DNA from: Tubulanus polymorphus
Lineage: Eukaryota; Nemertea; Palaeonemertea; Tubulaniformes; Tubulanidae
DNA: 60,000 nucleotides
NCBI RefSeq assembly: GCF_964204645.1
Contig: NC_134027.1
Coordinates: forward strand, 1,602,485-1,662,484
Direction of reading: 5' to 3'
Below the pieces are notes generated by a model. The model saw nothing but the letters and a program-made list of their open reading frames with translations, was not told where the DNA came from and did no database searches. Of the stretch, positions 1 through 8,808 are shown piece after piece; the stretch's first letter is position 1; every line of letters begins with the position of its first letter. A program made the translations under genes and the position numbers.

Positions 1-69
1 AATATTCATTAGAAATAATCGATGCAGTTTTAGTCGAATGACATTGAGTCGAAGATTTGTAAATAATAC

Positions 70-214
70 CTGTTTTATAGCATTGAATATAGGTACAAAG
101 AAATCGGTGTCGTAATTAGATGTTTTATTCTGTATTACAGACACTAAACGCTCTAATCCCATACCACAATCTACGTGCTTCTTAGGTAACACATTTAAAG
201 AGCCGTCTGATTCT
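70..214 (-). CDS. AARS1: AARS1 coding exon 5 (last one in the window)
   Basis: Enters in phase 2 after TTTTCAG. Encodes [20 protein letters not shown] and [19 protein letters not shown], and ends in phase 0 with AIKQ before GTATTA. The gene continues to the left of base 1. Confidence 0.93.
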
Positions 215-3200
215 CTGAAAATGAATTTAAGAAAATAAATCATTCATACATCGTACAAATTTGTGGCCTCGGACCCTTTGTTTACTTCTGGCTCAGACCC
301 ACAGTTCACTGAACTGACAAATACAACAAACATCCTCAAACTCAGACAAACTGGGATTTGCAAAATTGGTCTGAAGTAAGCCAGTTATTGAGTTGAGGAT
401 AGGAAAATATATACCCGTAAAGATGTCAGTAAAATGATTTCATTTCTACATAAATTAGTCAAAAGTCCTGCTGTCGACCGTGACCGAGTAATGAGAGGTT
501 TACTGTATTAAGAAACTGAAGAATATTAGAATGAAACAGTAACAAACCTGTTAAACTGGATAAACACTAGATTCCATATTTCGAGCACATCAGGATCGTC
601 CATGTTTACGAGATGACTGGCATCTCTATTACCGATACGATCGTAGTGTATTTCAGTACACGGACCACACGGACCCGTGTCACCCATCTCCCAAAAATTA
701 TCCTTCATCGAAAATGGCTTTACGCGATCTTCACTCAGACTGAAAATAAAACGGATAGAATTTATTGAGTCTGAAACACTGAAATTTGAAAACATTGGAA
801 GATAGACAATGACGACACTGAGAGCTTGGTGAAGAAGGGAAAGTTTTTCTACTTTTATTTATTTATTACAGGGGAGAGCGCGAACGCAGTCCCCCACTAC
901 CAGAAATTATACACCCGAGTCTCCCACATTTGGGGAGATCGCAGGGGTCAACCAAGCCGAAGTGCAATGGCAAGGCCTCGCCCTGGGGGAACCGCCTTAC
1001 AGATCACGGTTAACCCCTGTGCCAGGTAAGTATGCTTGAGCAACGTTCTGCCGTTTAATATATACCGCATAGTATAGTCTCAATATCTAAGTGAACGACA
1101 GAACATTTATTAAAACGGTCGATTTAAATAGATTTCCACACAATATTGAAATATGAACGTTTTAATTTCCGATTAAGCAGAAATTATTCACTATTCCTTC
1201 ATACATCGTTAAATAGAAGTGATTTTTGTAATTTAGATATTTAGAAATTTGTGGGATATTTACTGAATCGAGTGGTTATCTAAATCACCACGTAGCTCAC
1301 TGGTGGCGCTATAATCAGCGGCTATTATCACTAACGAGCCAGCGAGCGAGCACACTGTATGCGCTGAGCCGATCAATAGCATTATCTACACAAACCAACA
1401 TGAATAACCGGCGACTAAGCATTACAATGTACACTACTAACCCGTCCACTAACACATATGTTATAAAGGATATGAATAGAATATTCAGAATATATTTCTG
1501 AGTTCGGGCGAGAAGGGAAAGTTTTCTATTTTTGCGAATGCATGTAAACCAGAGTTTATCAAATTTGAGAAATCCCACAACCCGTCTTAAGTTTTAGACT
1601 CATCATAAGCTAAAAGTTTAGAGTTCAGTTTCTCTCATTGGTTGATATTCTGAAGTTGTCTAAAGAAGTCTAAAGTTTTAGACTCATCATTAGCTAAAAG
1701 TCTAGAGTTCAGTTTCTCTCATTGGTTGATATTCTGAAGTTGTCTAAAGAAGTCTAAAGTTTTAGACTCATCATTAGCTAAAAGTCTTGAGTTCGGTTTC
1801 TCTCGTTGGTTGATATTCTGAAGTTGTCTAAAGAAGTCTAAAGTTTTAGACTCATCATTAGCTAAAAGTCTAGAGTTTAGTTTTCAAAGACTGCCTCTCA
1901 TTTGTTGATATTCTAAAGTTTTCTAAACTTTTCTCCACTTAGGCCAATTACAATCAATGACACGGTTGTCACTAATAACAAAGAATCTACACTTTAGTCT
2001 AGAGTTTTTGTGACATGATTGGATGAAAGTCTAGAGTAGAAACTATGGAATTTTAAAACACCACCACTAAGTGGTTGAAAAATCTACATTTCAGCCAGTT
2101 AAACAGCTTCACACAAAGCAATGAAGATAAACAATAATGGCTGCCTCCATGGGATACATTTTCCTCACATTTTGTTCCCTATTCCGATGCATGTTTCCTT
2201 GCTAATACGAGTGTGTCAAATGAGCTTAATCAGTTGAGTATGAATTTCAAATATCCAGCAATTCCAACAGTGATATAGATTGTCATTAAGAAGTCATTTT
2301 AGCAAATCAACCTTCCAAAAAAAATCCAATACAATATTACTTTTCAATATATATCATACCCAACAAGAGACTGTTCTATATCTTGCTGTACATTTAACTG
2401 CACATATGTATACAAAGCTTTTTTCAGTCAAGTTCCAACCAACTCTGATGAAACATGACCCGCAAGCTATGTGGGAGGCAAAATAAACAAAAAATAAATC
2501 GTATAAGGGTCTGAATAGTTCAACCTCTCTGACAGAGCTCTTCAAAGTCATAGACAGCATTTCACCACCAAGGTCTGTATCTAAATTCATAGCCATTCCT
2601 AGTTTGATATGAAAAATATCATATTAACCCAACATCAGACCATCTATATTTATCTGATTCATTTCATTCTAGCTTAAAATAGTGCACACTCAAGATGTCA
2701 AACTCTTTATAAAAAATAATAACTGCACCAGGTTTTACTGTCACGTTTGGCAAGAATGATGGATTACCATCTATACTATGTGGTTACTTGAAAACAATAC
2801 ATGGTCTATACTAGATAGTGAGTACAGGCTAGGTTCCTGAGGTTCGTCGATATATACTAAATAAATGTCATTCAAAATAATTCTCTCTATTAATCAGAAT
2901 TAAAATAAGTGCAGATCTTCACCTTAAAAAGTAGATGCTATTCTCGAGCATTGGGTGAAAGATTGAGTATAATTTGGGAGTAATAATAGGTAGAGGTGAG
3001 GATTTCTACTTAAGTTTCTTTATTACAGGGGAGAGCGCGAACGCAGTCCCCCACTACCAGAAATTATACACCCGAGTCTCCCACATTTGGGGAGATCGCA
3101 GGGGTCAACCAAGCCGAAGTGCAATGGCAAGGCCTCGCCCTGGGGGAACCGCCTTACAGATCACGGTTAACCCCTGTGCCAGGTAAGTATGCTTGAGCAA

Positions 3201-6200
3201 CGTTCTGCCGTTTAATATATACCGCATAGTATAGTCTCAATATCTAAGTGAACGACAGAACATTTATTAAAACGGTCGATTTAAATAGATTTCCACACAA
3301 TACTAAAATACGAAAGTTTAAATTTCCGATTGAGCAGAAATTATTCACTATTCCTTCATACATCGTTAAATAGAAGTGATTTTTATGATTTAGATATTAA
3401 GAAATTTGTGCGATATTTACTGAATCGAGTGGTTATCTAAATCACCACGCTGCTCACTGGTGGCGCTATAATCAGCGGCTATTATCACTAACGAGCCAGC
3501 GAGCGAGCACAGTGTATGCGCTGAGCCGATCAATAATAATAGCATTATCTACATGAATATAACCGGCCTCACCAAACAATGTCTCTCAAGTCTCAAGTTT
3601 CAATTGTTATATGAAATATCGATGGTCTGGGAATTCTCTAGCCGTCTTAGAGACTGAAACATTCACCTGATGAAGCTTCTATACATTAGTAGCGAAAGCT
3701 TGTGTTAAATAAAATAGTTAATACTACTCCTGGCGTTGTATTCATTCTATGGTTAACACCGATCCTCTCAGAGACGAATAAACAAAAATCCCTCGTACTA
3801 ACCCTAAATTCAACCAGATCTGTTTAGTTTCATCGTCAGGTTCGAGACCGGTTGCTTTATTTCCGCCGAAGTAAGTAACGTAAAGTCGGTCTTTCTGTAA
3901 CTTCAGTCGGTCGGTCAGAAACTCCCACGCCCACTCACAAACTTCTTTCTGAAAAAATTTCACAAATTCGATTTCACAATCTATAATTAATTGGCATCGC
4001 AGTAATAGAGCAGTATCAGCCTGTAGACTCTCAGATGTGCAGACAATAAGATTAGAACCTAAACATAAACAAAAAGCTTAAAAATGAAATTTCATTCTAT
4101 CAAGAATTGATATCACCTGATGAGAGGGCCCAAAATGTTATCTTTAAATACAACTTGATAATTCAATCTCGATGAATGAATTTTCATTTTTAATCTTTCA
4201 AGTTTGTAAAAAGTGAGTTTTAATCTTATTAGAGAAGAGAGAAATTGTATGTAATTTCAGTGAGATAGTAATTTAATTACCTTGAAATAATCACCGAACG
4301 ACCAATTTCCCAACATCTCAAAGAATGTATGATGATAAACATCTTTTCCTACGTCATCCAAATCATTATGTTTACCTCCAGCTCGAATACATTTCTGACT
4401 ATTAAAAACCCTCACATACTTGGACATGTCACTATTGGGGTCGACAGAACCCAGGAAAATAGGCTTGAACTGAAAAAGTAAAATTTCAGTAAATTTTAAA
4501 AGCATTTACAACATTTTCATTGAAATAAACTACAGTTTTTTTTAAAAAGAAATTAAAGATTTTTCCAACACGCAAATGAAATTCTGGAAGCCAGTCAAAA
4601 GTGGTCTCAAGTGGTTTCTGTTTCTCGGAAAGAATTCATCAACTTTTGAGAGTTTCTTATCAATATAACAATTGATTCTAATGACTGTTTTATTTAAAAA
4701 TACACCCCGAGGACTGTGACCTGATCATCCTCTGATAGGCTCCATGCCAATCAAATATTAATAGCTATTCAATAATCTAAACTTTACAAATGATTCTCTT
4801 TGAGTCTATCAAAGGGATCTTCAAACACATATATTTCGCTCCCGGCAGGTGTGGTGGGTTTGTAAGGGAGACTCAATCAAAAAAATTCAAAAATGAAATT
4901 TACCAATCAAATAAATAACAATCCCTATTTTAAGATTTAAAAAAAAGACACATCTATCATTGTAATAAACTTCTTTTTAACAATAATTGCCCCTAAGTAA
5001 CTCATGTTAAGTTTTACCTCTTGCTTATATCACATCTTATTAGATAGAAAATGACTATTAGGATAAATTCATTATTGAACAAATCATCAGCTCTAGGAAA
5101 CATTACGGACTCTTCCTAATTCTTAGTGTGGGATTTTATATCAACTTTTTTTTCAGTTGTTTCTTTTAAAAACTCATGGCAAACTGCCAACATTTTGAAA
5201 ATGGATAGTTCGGGTTTTCAACTGATCATTGAGGGGTATCGAAACCTACTCGTAACTGACATTTAAACGTGACCAAAAATAGATCGTAATCAGTAATCGA
5301 TCGCTATTATTGACCATGAATTATTATCCGCTGAAAATTTGCCAAGCAATTAATCTGCCAAACGTTATTTAATAACAATAAACAGAACAAAGGTTGCAAC
5401 AAGACACAATGATCTTCAATTCATTTCATGTTATATACACGTTAACAATAAGATGGGTAACATGCGTTGTAAGTTTACCCGAAGGTGACGAATGAGATAC
5501 AGTCAAAACAATCTGTGATTTACTTAAGGAAATATATCAGGATAAAGTCAAAACACTGAATGAACAACTGGCACAAGGAAACATATTAGACTCATTTTTC
5601 CTCTCTCTATTATGAGATGTTAAAATCATGGGTAACAATCATTGCTCGTGTAGTAACAATGGTAGACGAGGTTCAAACGTGACGGAAATTAGTAAACATC
5701 GTAATAACGATGAACTGAATTATCAAGTAAAGGGATTTACGGCGTCTGATATGATGAAACCGGTCAGACGTGTTAGTATAGTGCGTCATGTGACGTGTGG
5801 ATACGGGTGTGCGGCCGATTGTATGGCGCACCGAGCAATCCTAGCCGAACTCCACACCGATAAAGATGGCGCCACCGTCGAAAACGCTCTCATTCATAAA
5901 GTCGTCGATTACGATCGCGACGAAACGTTTACGGAAATACGCAACGTAACATTAGACGGCGGATTCAGCGGCGGACTTAAAAACTACGAGTTGGAGAAGT
6001 CAATGACAGACGCCGTATCAGATGTAACGATAAACAACCTGATCATAGCATCGGGTCCAAATTATCAATTAATCTGGAATAACTGTATCCACGCTACCAA
6101 ACGCATGTGGAAAGAAGCGACGGAAAATGGATTCGACGTTAATGATTGGGTTATTATCTGTTCCACTGATACTAGATAATCAATCATTTGTTCGACTAAA

Positions 6201-8084
6201 AATAAAAAATTGTTTTTGCTGATGAACGATTAATTAGTCGTATTCCAGTAACTGAACGGTCACGGTGCAAACTACTAAATGCTGTACGAGCTAAACATTG
6301 TAAATGTATGTAAATATAGACTTTTTTAAATTCATCCTAAAATCATTGTTTGTTTATCTTATTTCCTGCCTGTAGTTTATTGACACAGTTCACATACGAT
6401 AAGATGATAGGAAAAAACTATCTTGTCTTTACGATGCTGAGAAGATTATCAAGGAACCCGGAGAGTAAATTCTTAGAAATGATGAAACGAATTGTTTGGT
6501 CGCTTAAAGTTTCTGAGCACAAACAAATCGGTGAATACTCTAAATAACGTTCATAAGTATGGTCTAATCTGTAATAGTGTGTCTGGTTGTTCAGGTTGCG
6601 CGAGATGATTTAGTTATTACATGTAACACTAGAGTGGCAGCACATACCAGATAGCACTAGGCTACCGTACTGGCAAAACCCGGGGAAAACCATCAATCAC
6701 AAGATTCACGAGATTTATCATAATATTGTTTTCAACTCGACAAAGACCATTAGAATAATCATTGATTCTAAAGAGAGACAATGGGCAATGCTTGCAACGT
6801 TTGCAGAATTCCGTGTTGCAGCTGCACTGAGGTTTGTAAATGCCACAGCGCTAGTAAACATATCTACAAAGTCGGAATACCGTTCAAAGATGTGGTCCGA
6901 CCAGTACATCGACTAGGAGTTATAAAACGGCGTCAAAATACTCGCGATTGTCTGTGCGGAATTCATAAAGCGATTCTCGCCGAATACGAAGACGTAAACG
7001 GGAATCAGAAATACGTCTTATTGCATAAAATCATCGATCGCAAATCGGACAACGCGATGACCGAAGTGAGAGAGGTCGGATCCATCAATTCCGACCTGAA
7101 CAATTACGACTTTGAAGAATCGATGAAATCGGTGAAAGAACAAGTAACGATAGACGAGTTACTGGAGGAATCGGGTAAAGGGTATCAGATGATCGGAGAT
7201 AACTGTCTACACGCGGTGAAAAGGATGTGGAATCGAGCCATGAAACCGAACGAACACAAATACATGAAAATCCTGTAAATATGAAATGAAATTACTCAAT
7301 CATTTGTAAATTATTATTTCATGTAAAGTGCATTTAATGTTGAATTATAATCAATATGTTTTTGTATCAATTCAATTTATACATGGATTTAACCAGTAGT
7401 TTATCGATTCGAGCACATTTCAATTTTTCAATGAGAATGTTAATTTCAAAGGTTTAACTTTTATAAGTTTCATCAATATTCTAATGAACAACACTGTATA
7501 TTCTGTACACTTTAGACACACATACTTTAAAACTAGGCTACAGAATGATTTACAAAAGATCAAAATTAGTGATGAAAAGATTTCTTTGAAAAATGAGATT
7601 ATTATTTGTAATTATTGCTTTGCAACTATTTTGTTAGTATTTTAGATTATTAAAAACAGTTTTATTTTATTGTAGATATAATGTTTATCTGTGTTGTTAT
7701 TTTTGTCATATTCAAATGTTACAAGAACTTGTGCAATAACTTTGGCTGGGGAAAACTAGTTACTCGTTATAGCTATAGGTCAACACTCATATAATCTACT
7801 AGTGTTAGATTGAAGAATAACCCACAACTAGAGAAAAACTGTGACATTTCAACTCAATTCTATAAGCCATTTCTAGAAAAGTTTCTCCAATTTAAGATGT
7901 AGACAGTCACTCATTAACAAGTTAATTCAAATCTGCAACTGACCTGATTCATTCCAGCATTAGCGAATAGTAATGTAGGATCATCGAGGGGAACTGTAGC
8001 CGAAGAATGAACATAAATATGTTGTTTCTCCTTGAAAAATTCATAATACGCTTCACGAACATCAGCTCCACTCATCGATTCCAT
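70..8084 (-). CDS. AARS1: Alanyl-tRNA synthetase, cytosolic type (N-terminal part, five exons)
   Basis: This class II synthetase charges tRNA-Ala with alanine. Five exons join in phase: 7944-8084, 4281-4469, 3803-3948, 548-739 and 70-214, giving about 271 residues of a family that is usually near 960. The visible part is the N-terminal catalytic domain: [24 protein letters not shown]-type start region (quoted in pieces: [20 protein letters not shown]), [16 protein letters not shown] with [25 protein letters not shown], then [21 protein letters not shown] and CGMGLERL. These are hallmarks of AlaRS. The rest of the catalytic domain, the editing domain and the C-Ala domain lie beyond the left edge. 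No mitochondrial presequence is visible, and the sequence is closer to the cytosolic than the AARS2 form. Intron 3 carries two U1 genes and intron 1 carries two antisense single-exon genes. The gene is divergent from FARS2. Confidence 0.95.
548..739 (-). CDS. AARS1: AARS1 coding exon 4
   Basis: Enters in phase 2 after TTTTCAG. Encodes [20 protein letters not shown], the Cys-rich [15 protein letters not shown] motif and [12 protein letters not shown]. Donor is GTTTGT, phase 2. Confidence 0.95.
845..862 (-). promoter_or_regulatory. Putative 3' box of U1 copy 1
   Basis: TAAAAGTAGAAA starts about 10 bases past the RNA 3' end. It resembles the snRNA 3' box (GTTTN0-3AAARNNAGA) used for Integrator cleavage. 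The AAGTAGAAA core sits at the same distance in copy 2 although the surrounding sequence has diverged. Confidence 0.5.
869..1033 (-). ncRNA. U1: U1 spliceosomal snRNA, copy 1
   Basis: 165 nt, against about 164 in human. The 5' end reads ATACTTACCTGGC, the 5' splice-site recognition sequence. The U1A loop ATTGCACTT, the Sm site AATTTCTGG and the terminal stem ending CTCCCCTG are all in the right order. The U1-70K loop in stem I reads GATCTGTAAGG instead of the near-universal GATCACGAAGG. It lies in AARS1 intron 3 on the same strand and is identical base for base to copy 2. Confidence 0.95.
1055..1065 (-). promoter_or_regulatory. TATA-like element of U1 copy 1
   Basis: TATATATTAA lies at about -22 to -31 relative to the U1 start. 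Copy 2 has the same element at 3212-3222. A TATA box at this place is typical of RNA polymerase III snRNA promoters such as U6, whereas U1 is a Pol II gene. Confidence 0.4.
1078..1094 (-). promoter_or_regulatory. Putative PSE of U1 copy 1
   Basis: TCACTTAGATATTGAGA begins 61 bases upstream of the RNA start, at the usual place for a snRNA proximal sequence element. It is preserved at the same distance in copy 2. The match to a lineage-specific PSE cannot be tested here. Confidence 0.5.
1591..1932. repeat. Tandem repeat, 84-bp unit, about four copies
   Basis: GTTTTAGACTCATCA recurs at 1591, 1675, 1759 and 1843, exactly 84 bp apart, with ATTGGTTGATATTCTGAAG in each unit. The last copy is degenerate. 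It lies in AARS1 intron 3 between the two U1 genes. Confidence 0.9.
1933..3001. other. Intron 3 of AARS1 between the repeat and U1 copy 2
   Basis: AT-rich sequence with no exon or RNA gene that I can support. Degenerate pieces of the TCTAGAGT-type repeat continue to about 2030. Confidence 0.5.
3002..3019 (-). promoter_or_regulatory. Putative 3' box of U1 copy 2
   Basis: GAAACTTAAGTAGAAA resembles the snRNA 3' box. Its core is 17 bases beyond the U1 end, as in copy 1. Confidence 0.5.
3026..3190 (-). ncRNA. U1: U1 spliceosomal snRNA, copy 2
   Basis: Identical to the copy at 869-1033 over all 165 nt, including the altered stem I loop. Homology continues about 350 bp upstream of the gene but stops a few bases after its 3' end, so the gene was duplicated with its promoter. 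It also lies in AARS1 intron 3, same strand. Confidence 0.95.
3191..3545 (-). repeat. Duplicated U1 upstream region, copy 2
   Basis: Partner of 1034-1385. There are a few substitutions (around 3304-3314, 3388-3410 and 3451) and a short indel near 3536. The whole repeated unit, U1 plus upstream, is about 515 bp and the copies are 2,157 bp apart. Confidence 0.8.
3235..3251 (-). promoter_or_regulatory. Putative PSE of U1 copy 2
   Basis: Same sequence and same -61 distance as the element of copy 1. Confidence 0.5.
3667..3700 (+). ncRNA. Hammerhead-ribozyme-like core
   Basis: CTGATGA at 3667-3673 is followed by a helix II candidate (GCTTCTA / TAGTAGC, one mismatch, loop TACAT) and then GAAA at 3694-3697. 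This is the order of the conserved hammerhead core. Helices I and III and a cleavage site are not evident, so this may be a decayed motif inside a mobile-element remnant. Confidence 0.35.
3803..3948 (-). CDS. AARS1: AARS1 coding exon 3
   Basis: Starts after TTTTTTCAG with [15 protein letters not shown], includes [19 protein letters not shown], and ends in phase 2 before GTTAGT. The phase matches exon 4. Confidence 0.93.
4281..4469 (-). CDS. AARS1: AARS1 coding exon 2
   Basis: 63 codons, phase 0 at both ends, flanked by TTTTTCAG and GTAATT. Encodes [15 protein letters not shown] to [10 protein letters not shown], containing the [13 protein letters not shown] block of the class II active site. 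Confidence 0.95.
4470..5627. other. AARS1 intron 1, proximal part
   Basis: No exon seen. A 40-bp piece at 4839-4880 (GGCAGGTGTGGTGGGTTTG) reappears inverted at 52783-52830. The remainder is AT-rich, and is presumably the promoter side of the gene at 5628. Confidence 0.5.
5628..6179 (+). CDS. Small acylated-type protein with LRAT-like H-H-NC pattern, paralogue A
   Basis: Intronless ORF of 183 aa inside AARS1 intron 1, opposite strand. The N-terminus [10 protein letters not shown] has Gly2 followed by Cys6 and Cys8, which fits N-myristoylation plus palmitoylation and membrane anchoring. It shares with the next gene H68 in AHRAILAE, H90 in LIHK, and N152-C153-x-H155 in [11 protein letters not shown]. 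The order His, His, NC-x-H is that of the LRAT/HRASLS (NlpC/P60-like thiol acyltransferase) family, but the overall similarity is weak, so the fold and activity are inference. The ATG is the first in the frame. AATAAA at 6201 is only 22 bases past the stop, which supports a real transcript. No known gene recognised. Confidence 0.75.
   Translation: MGNNHCSCSNNGRRGSNVTEISKHRNNDELNYQVKGFTASDMMKPVRRVSIVRHVTCGYGCAADCMAHRAILAELHTDKDGATVENALIHKVVDYDRDETFTEIRNVTLDGGFSGGLKNYELEKSMTDAVSDVTINNLIIASGPNYQLIWNNCIHATKRMWKEATENGFDVNDWVIICSTDTR
6201..6206 (+). terminator. Polyadenylation signal of paralogue A
   Basis: AATAAA 22 bases after the stop codon of the gene at 5628-6179. Confidence 0.5.
6781..7278 (+). 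CDS. Small acylated-type protein with LRAT-like H-H-NC pattern, paralogue B
   Basis: Intronless ORF of 165 aa, 600 bp downstream of paralogue A and on the same strand. The N-terminus [15 protein letters not shown] has Gly2 and many cysteines (5, 8, 12, 13, 15), a strong pattern for lipid anchoring. Shared with A: HKAILAE (H62), LLHK (H82), [24 protein letters not shown] and [10 protein letters not shown] (C142, H144). Conservation sits in the core while the N-terminal tail and C-terminus differ, as expected of two coding paralogues under selection. Start ATG has AGACAATGG context. Function unknown; a cysteine hydrolase or acyltransferase is the best guess. Confidence 0.75.
   Translation: MGNACNVCRIPCCSCTEVCKCHSASKHIYKVGIPFKDVVRPVHRLGVIKRRQNTRDCLCGIHKAILAEYEDVNGNQKYVLLHKIIDRKSDNAMTEVREVGSINSDLNNYDFEESMKSVKEQVTIDELLEESGKGYQMIGDNCLHAVKRMWNRAMKPNEHKYMKIL
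7279..7943. other. AARS1 intron 1, distal part
   Basis: AT-rich sequence between paralogue B and AARS1 exon 1. ATTAAA at 7649 could serve as a poly(A) signal for B. Nothing else is supported. Confidence 0.4.
7944..8084 (-). CDS. AARS1: AARS1 coding exon 1
   Basis: Encodes 47 residues starting [17 protein letters not shown] and ending NAGMNQ, then GTCAGT donor (phase 0). The ATG is preceded three bases upstream by a pyrimidine-T-CAG acceptor (AG at 8088-8089), so a 5' untranslated exon must lie further upstream. A second in-frame ATG three codons later (8073-8075) is an alternative start. Confidence 0.9.
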
Positions 8085-8164
8085 TTTCTGAAAAAAAAAA
8101 ATAAATGATCAGACATTTTTCATGTTGCTTCAGCTTCTTGACAAACGGACCAACCGAGGTTTAT

Positions 8165-8808
8165 GAGCTTCCCTGAACAGTCACTGAGACGAGGCTGGTT
8201 TGTGCCCTGTGCCCAGTCACTGAGACAACCTAATTGAAGCTGGTTTGTGCCCTGTGCCCAGTCACTGAGGCAAACTAATTGAAGCTGGTCTGTGCCCTGT
8301 GCCCAGTCACTGAGACAAACTAATTGAGCTGGCTTCCCTGACTAGTCACTGAGACAAGCTAATTGAGGTGGCTGGTGTCCTGTGCCCAGCCACTGAGACA
8401 AGCTAATTGAAGCTGGTTTGTGCACTGTGCCCAGTCACTGAGACATACTAATTGAGGTGGCTTGTGTCCTGTGCCCAGCCACTGAGACAAACTAATTGAA
8501 GCTGGTTTGTGTCCTGTGCCCAGTCACTGAGACAAACTAATTGAGCTGGCTTCCCTGACTAGTCACTGAGACAAGCTAATTGAGGTGACTGGTGTCCTGT
8601 GCCCAGCCACTGAGACATACTAATTGAGGTGGCTTGTGTCCTGTGCCCAGCCACTGAGACATACTAATTGAAGCTGGTTTGTGCCCTGTGCCCAGTCACT
8701 GAGACAAACTAATTGAAGCTGATTTGTGCCCTGTGCCCAGCCACTGAGACAACCTAATTGAAGCTGGTTTGTGCCCTGTGCCCAGTCACCGAGACAAATT
8801 GAGCTTGT
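8165..8808. repeat. Minisatellite, 45-bp unit, about 14 copies
   Basis: The motif CCCAGTCACTGAGACA recurs every 44-45 bp, with AACTAATTGAAGCTGG and TTTGTGCCCTGTG in each unit. It lies immediately upstream of the first AARS1 coding exon, in 5' intron or promoter sequence. Confidence 0.95.

Larger units (their letters stand above)
1034..1385 (-). repeat. Duplicated U1 upstream region, copy 1
   Basis: About 350 bp upstream of U1, nearly identical to 3191-3545. It includes a block at 1298-1352 with ACTGGTGGCGCTATAATCAG and CGAGCCAGCGAGCGAGCAC that may be a distal enhancer. No clear octamer motif was seen. Confidence 0.8.

Noticed and set aside
826-1029. Plus-strand ORF of 67 codons, and its twin at 2974-3186
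   Set aside because: Both are the antisense of the U1 snRNA genes; the identical peptide reflects RNA identity, not coding.
1591-1932. CRISPR-like reading of the 84-bp repeat
   Set aside because: The units are contiguous with no unique spacers, and the genome is animal.
5628-7278. Reading the two small genes as AARS1 exons or pseudogenes
   Set aside because: They are on the opposite strand, intact, and their conserved core is unrelated to synthetases.
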